Below, in pieces: positions 43,235 through 52,308 of a stretch of 64,000 bases of DNA (position 1 is the stretch's first letter; each line of letters begins with the position of its first letter). The DNA is from Lachnospiraceae bacterium (GTDB lineage: Bacteria > Bacillota > Clostridia > Lachnospirales > Lachnospiraceae), in assembly GCA_029012365.1 (NCBI GenBank), contig JAQXLY010000016.1:1-64000 (forward strand), read 5' to 3'. A program made the position numbers and the translations under genes. The notes beneath the pieces were generated by a model. It was given only the letters and a program-made list of their open reading frames with translations, did no database searches and was not told where the DNA came from.

Positions 43235-44810
43235 ACATAAAAAAGAGGATTTAACGGAAAAGGCGGCAAAGCTTTTGTCGGTAAAAAAAGAGGATATTAT
43301 AGAGCTTCGCCCGGTGAAGCGTTCTTTGGATGCCAGAAAAAAGGAGGAGATTCACTATTCTTATGTGTGTGAGGTGGTGCTTTCCTCCGAGGCACTGGAA
43401 GAAAAGGTGCTTCGCCGTGTAAAGCCTCAGATTGCGGTACGGGCAGAGAATGTACGGTACTGCTTCACGCCGACGGGAAAAGAGCGTCTGACGCATCGCC
43501 CCGTAATAATCGGTGCGGGACCGGCGGGATTGTTTTGTGCCTATTATCTGGCAAAAGAAGGCTATGCACCGATTCTGCTGGAGCGCGGTGCTCCCGTAGA
43601 GGAACGTGTCGGTATCATAGAAGACTTTTGGAAAAACGGTATCCTGCAGCCGGATACGAATGTGCAGTTTGGGGAAGGCGGAGCAGGGACCTTTTCCGAC
43701 GGAAAACTAAATACAATGGTAAAGGATACTACCGGAAGAATCCGTTCGGTGCTGGAAACCTTTGCGTTATTCGGCGCACCGGAGGAGATTACATATCTGA
43801 ATAAGCCGCATATCGGCACGGATTGTCTGAGAGAGGTCATTGTACGGATGCGGAAAGAACTGATTCGCCTTGGCGGAGAGGTTCGTTTTCACGCAAGGGT
43901 GACCGATTTTTCGATAGAGAAGAATCGGATGACCGGTGTGTTTCTGGAAGATGAGTTTTTGCCGTGTGAGGTTGTTGTTCTTGCCATAGGACACAGTGCA
44001 AGAGATACCTTTTCCGTGTTAAGAAAACGAGGAATTCCTATGTCAAAGAAAGCCTTTGCCGTAGGGGTACGTATCGAGCATGAGCAGGATTTAATCAACC
44101 GGGCGCAGTACGGCGGCACGGCGGAAAAACTTCCGGCGGCGGATTACAAGCTCACCCATACGGCAGCAAACGGCAGAGGGATATATTCATTCTGTATGTG
44201 TCCGGGCGGCTTTGTCGTAAATGCCTCGTCCGAGCCGGAATGCCTTACGGTAAACGGAATGAGTAACCACGCCAGAGATGAGAGAAATGCAAACAGTGCC
44301 CTGATTGTAACGGTGACGCCGGAGGATTTCGGCGGAGCAGAGGAGGATGTACTTGCCGGAGTGGAGTTTCAGCGAAGGCTTGAGGGGGCTGCTTATCTTG
44401 CAGGCGCAGGGAAAATTCCGGTTCAGTTATATGGGGACTTGTTAAATCACAAACCTTCTGTTACAATAGGTCATATCGTCCCGAATACGAAGGGAGCGTA
44501 TCGGCTGACTTCCATAGAAGAATGTCTGCCGATGTTTATAACGGAAAGCTTACTGGACGGTATTGCCGCATTTGATATGAAAATCAAAGGCTTTGCGGAC
44601 GAAGAAGCGGTACTGCTTGGCGTTGAGGCACGGACCTCATCTCCGGTCAGGATAGAACGCGGAGAGGAGCTTGAGTCTGAAATCTCCGGACTTTATCCTT
44701 GCGGTGAGGGAGCCGGATATGCGGGAGGGATTGTTTCCGCTGCCGTTGACGGCATAAAAGTATATGAAAGTCTCGCGAAGCGGTTCCGGCCGGGAAGCAT
44801 CGAAGGTTAA
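43200..44810 (+). CDS. FAD-dependent dehydrogenase, COG2509 family
   Basis: 536 residues. An N-terminal alpha/beta region of about 95 residues (RPVKRSLDARKKEEIHYSY) precedes the FAD fold RPVIIGAGPAGLFCAYYLA. The family signature NVQFGEGGAGTFSDGKLNT is intact; GIYSFCMCPGGFVVNASSE and CGEGAGYAGGIVSAAVDG lie near the C-terminus. COG2509 proteins are called NAD-utilising dehydrogenases, but the substrate is unknown. GGAGGAA precedes the ATG, inside the end of the preceding flavoprotein gene. Confidence 0.92.
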   Translation: MLRIQQLKIGIEHKKEDLTEKAAKLLSVKKEDIIELRPVKRSLDARKKEEIHYSYVCEVVLSSEALEEKVLRRVKPQIAVRAENVRYCFTPTGKERLTHRPVIIGAGPAGLFCAYYLAKEGYAPILLERGAPVEERVGIIEDFWKNGILQPDTNVQFGEGGAGTFSDGKLNTMVKDTTGRIRSVLETFALFGAPEEITYLNKPHIGTDCLREVIVRMRKELIRLGGEVRFHARVTDFSIEKNRMTGVFLEDEFLPCEVVVLAIGHSARDTFSVLRKRGIPMSKKAFAVGVRIEHEQDLINRAQYGGTAEKLPAADYKLTHTAANGRGIYSFCMCPGGFVVNASSEPECLTVNGMSNHARDERNANSALIVTVTPEDFGGAEEDVLAGVEFQRRLEGAAYLAGAGKIPVQLYGDLLNHKPSVTIGHIVPNTKGAYRLTSIEECLPMFITESLLDGIAAFDMKIKGFADEEAVLLGVEARTSSPVRIERGEELESEISGLYPCGEGAGYAGGIVSAAVDGIKVYESLAKRFRPGSIEG

Positions 44811-44846
44811 AAGATAAAACTGCATTGTATAGGAAAGGAAAACAGT

Positions 44847-45701
44847 ATGGACTATAGAGGAGCATTAAAGGATAAAAAACGAATTGTAATCAAAATCGGT
44901 TCTTCTTCCCTGACCCATGAAGAAACCGGCAATCTGAACTTAGAAAAAATGGAACGTCTGGTACGGATTCTGACGGACCTTCGTAACAGGGGAAAAGAGG
45001 TTGTACTGGTATCCTCCGGTGCGATTGCGGTAGGAAGAAAAACGCTCGGATTAAAGGAAAAGCCAAAGGAGCTCTCTGAAAAGCAGGCTTGTGCCGCTAT
45101 CGGACAGGCGAGCCTGATGACAGTGTATCAGAAGCTTTTTTCCGAATATCATCAGCTGACTGCACAGATTTTATTAACCAAGTATATCATGATTAATGAT
45201 ATCAGCCGTCAGAATGCAAGAAATACCTTTGAAAGGCTGAATGAAATGGGCGTTATTCCGATTGTAAACGAAAACGATACTATTTCCACGGATGAGATTA
45301 AGGAGCTCGGACTCGGTGAAAACGATACCCTTTCTGCGATTGTTGCGGGACTGATTCACGCTGATTTGCTGATTTTACTATCCGATATTGATGGCCTTTA
45401 TACGGATGACCCACGAAAGAACAAGGATGCGGAGTTTATCGACTTAGTACCGGAGCTTTCGGAGGAATATCTGAATATGGGAAAGGGTGCAGGAACCTCC
45501 TTTGGTACAGGCGGCATGAAGACAAAGCTTTCCGCAGCCAGAATCGCAACAGAGTCCGGTGCGGATATGATTATAACAAACGGAAACGATGTAGACAATA
45601 TACGCGCGGTGTTAAACGGAGAACCGGTGGGAACGCTGGTACTGGCCCATAAGGTGCCTCATTTCCATTTAAAGAATTACATAACCGGAAAAGAGGAGTG
45701 A
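44847..45701 (+). CDS. proB: Glutamate 5-kinase (no PUA domain)
   Basis: 284 residues, an amino-acid kinase fold: RIVIKIGSSSLTHEE (phosphate binding), VLVSSGAIAVGRKTLGL, PIVNENDTISTDE (substrate) and LLSDIDGLYTDDPRKN, then GTGGMKTKLSAARIA. It phosphorylates glutamate in the first step of proline synthesis and is usually inhibited by proline. It ends after the kinase domain, lacking the PUA domain of the ~370-residue enterobacterial enzyme, which is common in Firmicutes. proA follows after one small gene. Confidence 0.96.
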   Translation: MDYRGALKDKKRIVIKIGSSSLTHEETGNLNLEKMERLVRILTDLRNRGKEVVLVSSGAIAVGRKTLGLKEKPKELSEKQACAAIGQASLMTVYQKLFSEYHQLTAQILLTKYIMINDISRQNARNTFERLNEMGVIPIVNENDTISTDEIKELGLGENDTLSAIVAGLIHADLLILLSDIDGLYTDDPRKNKDAEFIDLVPELSEEYLNMGKGAGTSFGTGGMKTKLSAARIATESGADMIITNGNDVDNIRAVLNGEPVGTLVLAHKVPHFHLKNYITGKEE

Positions 45702-45707
45702 TGTGCT

Positions 45708-45920
45708 ATGACAATGGATGAAAGAATTGCAAGAATCAATGAATTATATCATAAATCAAAGACAGAGGGCTTAACCGAGGAGGAAAAGGCAGAACAGGCA
45801 TTGCTTCGTAAGGAATATGTGCTGTCGATTCGCAGAAACCTCCGTGCTTCCTTAGACAATGTGTCGATTCTGGAGCCGGACGGAACGGTAACGAAGCCAC
45901 AGAGGAAATTAAATAACTAG
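45708..45920 (+). CDS. DUF896/YnzC-family small protein
   Basis: 70 residues. The helical hairpin starts with [20 protein letters not shown] and [20 protein letters not shown], both typical of DUF896; the tail is basic. Bacillus YnzC is a small cytoplasmic helical protein linked to the SOS operon; function is not known. It lies six bases after proB and 62 before proA, so it is embedded in the proline operon. The second ATG (45714) is an equally plausible start. Confidence 0.9.
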   Translation: MTMDERIARINELYHKSKTEGLTEEEKAEQALLRKEYVLSIRRNLRASLDNVSILEPDGTVTKPQRKLNN

Positions 45921-45982
45921 GGAAGCATGAAATAATCAGATTTTACGAGATTAACAAGAAATCGTCTAGAAGGGGGATTCGT

Positions 45983-47230
45983 ATGGAAGCATTAGAAATC
46001 ATCGGACAGAGAGCGAAAGAAGCCAAGGTTTCTTTAGGACTTTTGGGACAGACAAAGAAGAATGAGACATTGTATGCCGTAGCTGATGCGCTTTGTGCCC
46101 ACGCGTCTGAGATTTTAGAGGGAAACAAGGCAGATACGGATGCGGCAAAGAAGAACGGGATGTCGGAAGGGTTACTCGACCGTCTGACCCTGACCATAGC
46201 CCGAATCGAGGCTCTTTCCGAGGGACTCCGCAAGGTAGCAGCCCTGCCGGACCCGATTGGAAGTGTCCTTTCCATGGACCAGAGACCGAACGGTCTTATG
46301 ATAGGGAAAAAGCGTGTACCGCTCGGTGTGGTAGGCATTATTTATGAATCCCGTCCGAATGTGACCTCGGACGTGTTCGGACTTTGCTTTAAGACCGGAA
46401 ATGCTGTGATTTTGCGTGGCGGAAGCGATTGTATACACTCTAATATTGTAATTGTAAAGGTGATTCGTGAGGCACTTTCTTCCTGTGGAATTACGCCGGA
46501 TGCGGTACAGCTTCTGACGGATACAAGCAGAGAGACCGCGACAAGGTTTATGAAGCTGAATCAGTATGTGGATGTATTGATTCCGAGAGGCGGCGCAGGG
46601 CTGATTTCTTCCGTGGTGCAGAACAGTACCATTCCGGTCATTGAAACCGGTACCGGAAACTGTCACATTTACGTAGATAAGCAGGCTGATTTTACTATGG
46701 CACTGGATATCATAGATAATGCGAAAACGCAGCGTCTCGGAGTATGTAACGCTTGTGAATCACTCGTGATTCATTCCGCGGTACTGAATGAGTTTTTCCC
46801 GCTTCTTGTAAAGCGTCTTACAGAGAAAAATATTGTGATTCGTGCCGATGAGCGGGCAAGAGCGGTATGTCCGCAGTGTGAGGCGGCAACTGAGGAGGAT
46901 TTCGGCAGGGAATACCTTGACCGACTGATTTCCGTAAAAACGGTTGACTCGGAGACGGAGGCGATTGCTCATATCAACCGCTACAATACAGGACATTCCG
47001 AGGCAATTATTACAGAAAATTATGATGCGGCCATGCGTTTCTTAAATGAGATTGACGCGGCGGCAGTGTATGTCAATGCATCCACCAGGTTTACCGATGG
47101 AGAAGAATTCGGCTTCGGTGCGGAAATCGGTATCAGCACGCAAAAGCTTCATGCCAGAGGACCGATGGGGTTAGAGGCACTGACGACGACCAAGTATATT
47201 ATTTTCGGACAGGGCCAGGTAAGAAAATAA
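45983..47230 (+). CDS. proA: Gamma-glutamyl phosphate reductase
   Basis: 415 residues, the standard length. An aldehyde dehydrogenase fold with [20 protein letters not shown] (coenzyme site), [19 protein letters not shown], and the catalytic cysteine in [25 protein letters not shown] and [20 protein letters not shown] complete the signature. It reduces glutamyl 5-phosphate to glutamate semialdehyde with NADPH. The partner ProC, last step of proline synthesis, is encoded at 57061. Confidence 0.97.
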   Translation: MEALEIIGQRAKEAKVSLGLLGQTKKNETLYAVADALCAHASEILEGNKADTDAAKKNGMSEGLLDRLTLTIARIEALSEGLRKVAALPDPIGSVLSMDQRPNGLMIGKKRVPLGVVGIIYESRPNVTSDVFGLCFKTGNAVILRGGSDCIHSNIVIVKVIREALSSCGITPDAVQLLTDTSRETATRFMKLNQYVDVLIPRGGAGLISSVVQNSTIPVIETGTGNCHIYVDKQADFTMALDIIDNAKTQRLGVCNACESLVIHSAVLNEFFPLLVKRLTEKNIVIRADERARAVCPQCEAATEEDFGREYLDRLISVKTVDSETEAIAHINRYNTGHSEAIITENYDAAMRFLNEIDAAAVYVNASTRFTDGEEFGFGAEIGISTQKLHARGPMGLEALTTTKYIIFGQGQVRK

Positions 47231-47253
47231 GCAAATAGAAAGTAGGAAAAAAG

Positions 47254-48711
47254 ATGCAGGATAGTTTTGTGCATACAGAGAAAGAACAGCACTTAGTACC
47301 GACTACCGAGCCGGAGCGGCAGTATTATTTTATGGAGCTTCTGCGGCAGCATAACGAGAAGAAAAAGGAAGAACTGGGACGTAGTCTCACCTATCATATC
47401 GAGACGTTCGGGTGTCAGATGAATGCGAAGGATTCGGAGAAGCTTGCCGGTATTTTAGAGACGGCAGGCTATGCTCCGGTGGAGTCCGAACAGGCGGATT
47501 TTGTTCTGTATAATACTTGTACCGTGCGGGAAAATGCAAATACAAAGGTATACGGACGTATCGGATATCTCGGCAATCTTAAGTCAAAAAATCCGGATAT
47601 GCGGATTGCACTGTGCGGCTGTATGATGCAGGAGCCGCAGGTAATTGAGAAAATAAGAAAGAGCTACCGTTTTGTAGATATTGTATTCGGTACTCATAAT
47701 ATTTATATGCTGGCAGAGCTTATCTGGCGAAGAATATCCGGTGAGAAGCATGTATTTGAGATTTTGAACGGAACTACAAAGATTGTGGAAGAGCTTCCGA
47801 GTGAGCATAAATACCGCTTTAAGGCAGGAGTAAATATCATGTACGGCTGCAATAATTTCTGCAGCTACTGTATTGTGCCGTATGTACGCGGGAGAGAGCG
47901 TTCCAGAAAGCCAGAGGATATTCTTGCGGAAGTAAGAAAACTGGCGTCGGAAGGCATTGTGGAGGTCATGCTTCTCGGTCAGAATGTAAATTCCTACGGA
48001 AAGACTCTGGACAATCCTATCAGCTTTGCGGAGCTTTTACGTGAGGTAGAGAAGGTAGAAGGGATTGAGCGAATCCGTTTTATGACATCACATCCGAAGG
48101 ATTTGTCCGATGAGTTAATCGAGGTGATGCGTGATTCCAAAAAGATTTGCAGACATCTGCATCTTCCGATGCAGTCCGGCAGCACGGAAATTCTTCGTCG
48201 GATGAACCGGAAATATACGAAGGAGGATTACCTGAGACTTGTGGAGAAAATTAAAACCGCCATGCCGGAGCTCTCTCTGACTACGGATATTATTGTCGGT
48301 TTTCCGGGAGAAACGGAAGAGGATTTTAAGGATACACTGGACGTGGTAGAAAAGGCCGGCTTTGATTCCGCCTACACCTTTTTATATTCCAAGCGTACCG
48401 GAACACCGGCGGCAACCATGGAGAAGCAGGTGCCGGAGGAGGTTGCAAAGGAGCGTTTCAACCGGTTACTTGCGCTTGTTTCCGAACAATCAGCAAAGCT
48501 TACCGAAAAGCATACGGGAGAGGTGGCAGAAGTGCTGGTAGAAGAACGGAACGAACAGGATGCCGCACTTATGACAGGGAGACTCAGCAACAATTTGTTG
48601 GTACATTTTCCGGGGGATGCTTCTTTGATTGGGAAAATAGTACCAGTTAAGTTAAAGGAATGCAAAGGCTTCTATTATATTGGTTCACTGGAAGACAAAT
48701 TTCAAAGTTGA
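47254..48711 (+). CDS. miaB: tRNA-2-methylthio-N6-dimethylallyladenosine synthase
   Basis: 485 residues. The N-terminal UPF0004 domain has its three cluster cysteines in IETFGCQMNAKDSE, YNTCTVRENAN and ALCGCMMQEPQ. The radical SAM motif CxxxCxxC is in MYGCNNFCSYCIVPYVRGRE, and a C-terminal TRAM domain ends the protein. It carries two [4Fe-4S] clusters and methylthiolates i6A37 of tRNAs reading U-starting codons. About 45 residues precede the core, longer than in E. coli but usual in Clostridia. Confidence 0.96.
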   Translation: MQDSFVHTEKEQHLVPTTEPERQYYFMELLRQHNEKKKEELGRSLTYHIETFGCQMNAKDSEKLAGILETAGYAPVESEQADFVLYNTCTVRENANTKVYGRIGYLGNLKSKNPDMRIALCGCMMQEPQVIEKIRKSYRFVDIVFGTHNIYMLAELIWRRISGEKHVFEILNGTTKIVEELPSEHKYRFKAGVNIMYGCNNFCSYCIVPYVRGRERSRKPEDILAEVRKLASEGIVEVMLLGQNVNSYGKTLDNPISFAELLREVEKVEGIERIRFMTSHPKDLSDELIEVMRDSKKICRHLHLPMQSGSTEILRRMNRKYTKEDYLRLVEKIKTAMPELSLTTDIIVGFPGETEEDFKDTLDVVEKAGFDSAYTFLYSKRTGTPAATMEKQVPEEVAKERFNRLLALVSEQSAKLTEKHTGEVAEVLVEERNEQDAALMTGRLSNNLLVHFPGDASLIGKIVPVKLKECKGFYYIGSLEDKFQS

Positions 48712-48749
48712 AAAAAAATTTGAAAAATTAAAATCAATTCATGTTATAC

Positions 48750-48778
48750 TTGACATAAGTTTTAAAAAAGTATAAAAT
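48750..48778 (+). promoter_or_regulatory. Sigma-A type promoter for rny
   Basis: TTGACA (48750-48755), 17 bases, TAAAAT (48773-48778), within an A/T-rich leader after miaB. Confidence 0.78.
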
Positions 48779-48827
48779 TATTATGTTGTATTCCGTACAA
48801 TGAAAATTGAATAAAGGAGGTGTTTCC

Positions 48828-50384
48828 GTGCCGGTAGAAATTATTGTTGCTATTGCATGTGTTTTAACTGCTGTTGTAGTTGGCGTTGTCTGCTGGTTTG
48901 CTGCGATTGCGTACCGCAAGAAGATTGTGGAGGCAAAAATCGGTTCTGCAGAGAGCATGGCAAGAGACATAAAGAATGAAGCATTAAAGGCTGCAGAGGC
49001 TACGAAAAAGGAAGCGTTGCTCGAAATTAAAGAGGAAAAGCTGAAGACTCAGAACGATCTTGAGAAGGAGGCGAAGGAGCAGCGTGCCGAATTACATCGC
49101 TACGAGCAGCGAGTTTTGTCAAAGGAAGAGGCTATTGACAAAAAGGCTACTGCATTGGAAAAGAAGGAAAGCAGGCTTAGTTTAAAGGAAGCTGAGCTGG
49201 ATAAACTCAGAACCGAAGTGGAAGAGTTTCACCAGAAGCAGTTACTTGAACTTGAGAAGATTTCCGGACTTACCTCCGAACAAGCAAAGGAATATCTTAT
49301 TAAATCTGTTGAGGAAGATGTAAAGCATGAGACTGCCATTATGATTAAGGAAATGGACAACCGTGCAAAGGAAGAAGCGGATAAGAAGGCGAAAGAGTAC
49401 GTCATTACCGCGATTCAGAAATGTGCGGCCGACCATGTAGCAGAATCTACCATTTCCGTTGTTCCGTTACCGAATGACGAAATGAAAGGACGTATTATCG
49501 GTCGTGAAGGCCGTAACATCCGTACACTTGAAACCTTAACAGGCGTGGAACTTATCATTGACGATACTCCGGAAGCAGTAGTGCTTTCAGGGTTCGACCC
49601 GATTCGGAGAGAGGTTGCAAGAATTGCGCTGGAGAAGCTCATTATTGATGGCCGTATTCATCCGGCAAGAATCGAAGAGATGGTAGAGAAAGCGCAAAAA
49701 GAAGTGGATACCATGATTCGCGAAGAAGGCGAAGCTGCGGCTCTTGAGGTCGGCGTGCATGGTATTCATCCGGAGCTGATTAAGCTCCTTGGTCGTATGA
49801 AGTTCCGTACAAGCTACGGTCAAAATGCATTAAAGCACTCCATTGAAGTTGCGATTTTATCCGGTTTGCTTGCCGGTGAAATCGGTGTTGATACCCGACT
49901 TGCGAAGCGTGCAGGTTTGCTGCATGATATTGGTAAGTCCGTTGACCATGAAATGGAAGGTACTCATGTGCAAATCGGTGTAGATTTATGCCGCAAGTAC
50001 AAGGAGTCCGCAAATGTAATTAATGCGGTAGAAGCTCACCACGGTGATGTCGAGCCGCAGACTTTGGTTGCATGTATCGTACAGGCAGCCGATACGATTT
50101 CCGCAGCCCGTCCGGGCGCAAGACGTGAGACGTTAGAAGCGTACACCAACAGATTGAAACAGTTAGAAGATATTGCCAACAGCTTTAAGGGGGTAGATAA
50201 GTCCTTTGCAATTCAGGCAGGCAGAGAAATACGTGTCATGGTAGTACCGGAACAGGTATCCGATGACGACTTGGTATTACTTGCCCGTGACTTATCGAAA
50301 AAGATTGAATCTGAACTCGAATATCCGGGGCAGATTAAGATTAACGTGGTTCGTGAGACAAAAGCAACGGATTACGCAAAGTAA
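48828..50384 (+). CDS. rny: Ribonuclease Y
   Basis: 518 residues from a GTG at 48828, set by AAAGGAGGTG (48813-48822). One N-terminal membrane helix is followed by a long charged coiled coil (about 30-200), a KH domain with [17 protein letters not shown], and an HD domain with [16 protein letters not shown]. RNase Y is the membrane-bound endonuclease that starts bulk mRNA decay in Firmicutes. The single-gene unit ends in a strong terminator. Confidence 0.97.
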   Translation: MPVEIIVAIACVLTAVVVGVVCWFAAIAYRKKIVEAKIGSAESMARDIKNEALKAAEATKKEALLEIKEEKLKTQNDLEKEAKEQRAELHRYEQRVLSKEEAIDKKATALEKKESRLSLKEAELDKLRTEVEEFHQKQLLELEKISGLTSEQAKEYLIKSVEEDVKHETAIMIKEMDNRAKEEADKKAKEYVITAIQKCAADHVAESTISVVPLPNDEMKGRIIGREGRNIRTLETLTGVELIIDDTPEAVVLSGFDPIRREVARIALEKLIIDGRIHPARIEEMVEKAQKEVDTMIREEGEAAALEVGVHGIHPELIKLLGRMKFRTSYGQNALKHSIEVAILSGLLAGEIGVDTRLAKRAGLLHDIGKSVDHEMEGTHVQIGVDLCRKYKESANVINAVEAHHGDVEPQTLVACIVQAADTISAARPGARRETLEAYTNRLKQLEDIANSFKGVDKSFAIQAGREIRVMVVPEQVSDDDLVLLARDLSKKIESELEYPGQIKINVVRETKATDYAK

Positions 50385-50400
50385 TGAAGTTAGAAAGAGG

Positions 50401-50445
50401 CTGTCGCATTTACGTTTGAAAAATCGTAGATGCGGCAGTTTTTTT
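50401..50445 (+). terminator. Terminator of rny
   Basis: CTGTCGCATTTACG pairs with CGTAGATGCGGCAG around a ten-base loop and ends in seven Ts. Confidence 0.92.
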
Positions 50446-50471
50446 CATTTTGCCATTTTAGAAAAAAATAC

Positions 50472-50500
50472 TTGCTTTTTCCTAAAGTGTATATTACAAT
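50472..50500 (+). promoter_or_regulatory. Promoter for the aminotransferase gene
   Basis: TTGCTT (50472-50477), 17 bases, TACAAT (50495-50500), leaving a leader of roughly 65 bases. Confidence 0.65.
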
Positions 50501-50570
50501 ATGTAAGAATACTCTGCTCAGCTGTATACAATTATACATTTTGAACGGGATTATGAAGGAGAGTTAAGAC

Positions 50571-51770
50571 ATGGCACTTACGTTATCTAAAAAAGCACAG
50601 GCTGTAAAGCCTTCTTCCACACTTGCAATTACCGCAAAGGCAAACGAATTAAAGGCAAAGGGGCTTGATGTTGTAGGCTTCGGTGCAGGTGAGCCGGATT
50701 TTAATACACCGGAAAATATCTGTGAAGCAGCAATTCAAGCGATTCATGCCGGTTTTACAAAGTATACTCCGGCTTCCGGCACGGTAGAGCTAAAGCAGGC
50801 AATCTGCAAGAAGTTCGAGACTTTCAACAAGCTTCACTACGAGCCGAATCAGATTGTGGTAAGTAACGGAGGAAAGCATTCTTTAACCAATATATTTTCC
50901 GCTATTTTAAATCCGGGAGATGAGGTTGTTATCCCGGCACCGTTCTGGCTCAGCTATCCGGAAATCGTTCGTCTTGCGGACGGCGTGCCGGTCATCGTTC
51001 GCTGCGGCAAGGAGCAGGGCTATAAGATGAATGCAGAGCAGCTGGCAGCCGCATGTACCGAAAAGACAAAGGCTGTTGTTCTGAATACCCCGAACAACCC
51101 GACCGGTATGATTTATACCCGTGAGGAGCTTGAAGCTTTGGCAAAGGTTATCGTAGAGAAGGATATTTACTGTGTAGCCGACGAGATGTACGAGAACCTG
51201 ATTTATGAAGGAAACGAGGCTGTCAGCATCGCATCCTTAAACGACGAGATATATAAGAGAACCATCACCTGCAGCGGTGTAGCAAAGAGCTATGCCATGA
51301 CCGGCTGGAGAATCGGTTATACCGGTTCCTCCGCAGAGATTGCAAAGCTCATGGGAAGTATCCAGAGCCACCAGACCTCCAACCCGAATTCCATTGCACA
51401 GAAGGCTACGGTAGAGGCGCTTTTAGGACCGCAGGATACAGTCGCTGCCATGAATAAAGAGTTTGACAAACGCCGTATCTATATGTATGAACGCGTGAGC
51501 AAGATGGATTTGGTAGATGCATTGAAGCCGCTTGGCGCATTCTATGTATTTGTGGATGTAAGCAGGCTTTTAGAGAAGTCTTATAAGGGCGAGAAAATCG
51601 GTGATGTAGGCAGGCTTGCAAAGATTCTTATCGAGGATTATATGACTGCGGTAATTCCGTGCGCGGACTTCGGTTTTGACGACCATATCCGTTTGTCTTA
51701 CGCAATTTCCATGGAGCAGATTAAGAAGGGCTTAGACCGCATCGAGCAGTTTATTAAGGATGTGGAGTAA
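50571..51770 (+). CDS. Class I aspartate aminotransferase
   Basis: 399 residues, a PLP-dependent fold-type I enzyme of the Bacillus AspB/thermophile AspC subgroup. VVGFGAGEPDFNTPENI, FTKYTPASGTVELKQAI, LNTPNNPTGMIYTREEL (cofactor site) and the PLP lysine in CSGVAKSYAMTGWRIGY are all intact, as is the substrate arginine in DDHIRLSYAISMEQI. It interconverts aspartate and oxaloacetate with 2-oxoglutarate/glutamate. Single-gene unit. Confidence 0.93.
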   Translation: MALTLSKKAQAVKPSSTLAITAKANELKAKGLDVVGFGAGEPDFNTPENICEAAIQAIHAGFTKYTPASGTVELKQAICKKFETFNKLHYEPNQIVVSNGGKHSLTNIFSAILNPGDEVVIPAPFWLSYPEIVRLADGVPVIVRCGKEQGYKMNAEQLAAACTEKTKAVVLNTPNNPTGMIYTREELEALAKVIVEKDIYCVADEMYENLIYEGNEAVSIASLNDEIYKRTITCSGVAKSYAMTGWRIGYTGSSAEIAKLMGSIQSHQTSNPNSIAQKATVEALLGPQDTVAAMNKEFDKRRIYMYERVSKMDLVDALKPLGAFYVFVDVSRLLEKSYKGEKIGDVGRLAKILIEDYMTAVIPCADFGFDDHIRLSYAISMEQIKKGLDRIEQFIKDVE

Positions 51771-51811
51771 AACGAACACCCAAAGGGTAATCAGAAAATG
51801 AAAAAAGCTAT

Positions 51812-51846
51812 GAAAAGCTGTCGGGAGAATTCCCGGCAGTTTTCGT
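51812..51846 (+). terminator. Terminator of the aminotransferase gene
   Basis: AAAAGCTGTCGGGA pairs with TCCCGGCAGTTTT (with a one-base offset and a T-G pair) around GAAT, ending in a T-rich tail. Confidence 0.8.
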
Positions 51847-51867
51847 TTTCCAATTGTGATTTACTAC

Positions 51868-51917
51868 TTGACAAAAACACTCCACATGATGTAGACTGTA
51901 ATCAAACTACATGATGT
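51868..51917 (+). promoter_or_regulatory. BlaI-controlled promoter with two operator-like dyads
   Basis: TTGACA (51868-51873), 18 bases, TAGACT (51892-51897). The symmetric nonamer ACATGATGT occurs twice, at 51884-51892 (between the two promoter boxes) and at 51909-51917 (just after the expected start site), 25 bases apart. BlaI/MecI-type repressors bind ACAT-N-ATGT-like dyads at this type of position, so autoregulation of the pair that follows is likely. Confidence 0.7.
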
Positions 51918-51940
51918 CGATTAGGAAAAGGAGAATGATT

Positions 51941-52306
51941 ATGCCTGAACTTCAAATGGGAGCTGTGGAAGCCAGATTTGCCGATATGATATGGGAACTG
52001 GAGCCGGTACATTCGAGAGAACTGGTGCGACTTGCCGGGGAAAAGCTGGACTGGAAGAAGTCCACGACCTATACGGTATTAAAACGTCTTTGTGACAAAG
52101 GTATTTTTGAAAATAAGAACTGTATCGTAACGTCTAAAATCAAGCGTGACGAGTTTTTTGCGATGCAGAGCGAACAGTTTGTGGAGGAAACCTTTGCCGG
52201 CTCTCTGCCGGCGTTTCTGGCGGCTTTTACGTCCAGACGGGGAAAGTTATCAAAAACGGAGGTTGACGAGCTGCGTCGTATGGTAGCGGAATATGAGGAG
52301 GACTAG
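51941..52306 (+). CDS. BlaI/MecI/CopY-family repressor (second copy)
   Basis: 121 residues from the ATG at 51941, set by AAGGAG at 51928-51933; an upstream ATG at 51911 lies inside the second operator dyad and has no ribosome site. The winged-helix portion includes MGAVEARFADMIWELEPVHS and LDWKKSTTYTVLKRLCDKGI, and the rear helices carry FAGSLPAFLAAFTSRRG with the typical LSKTEVDELRRMVAEYEED end. It should repress its own promoter and be cleaved or released when the adjacent sensor is triggered. It is followed after two bases by the sensor gene. Confidence 0.92.
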   Translation: MPELQMGAVEARFADMIWELEPVHSRELVRLAGEKLDWKKSTTYTVLKRLCDKGIFENKNCIVTSKIKRDEFFAMQSEQFVEETFAGSLPAFLAAFTSRRGKLSKTEVDELRRMVAEYEED

Positions 52307-52308
52307 AG

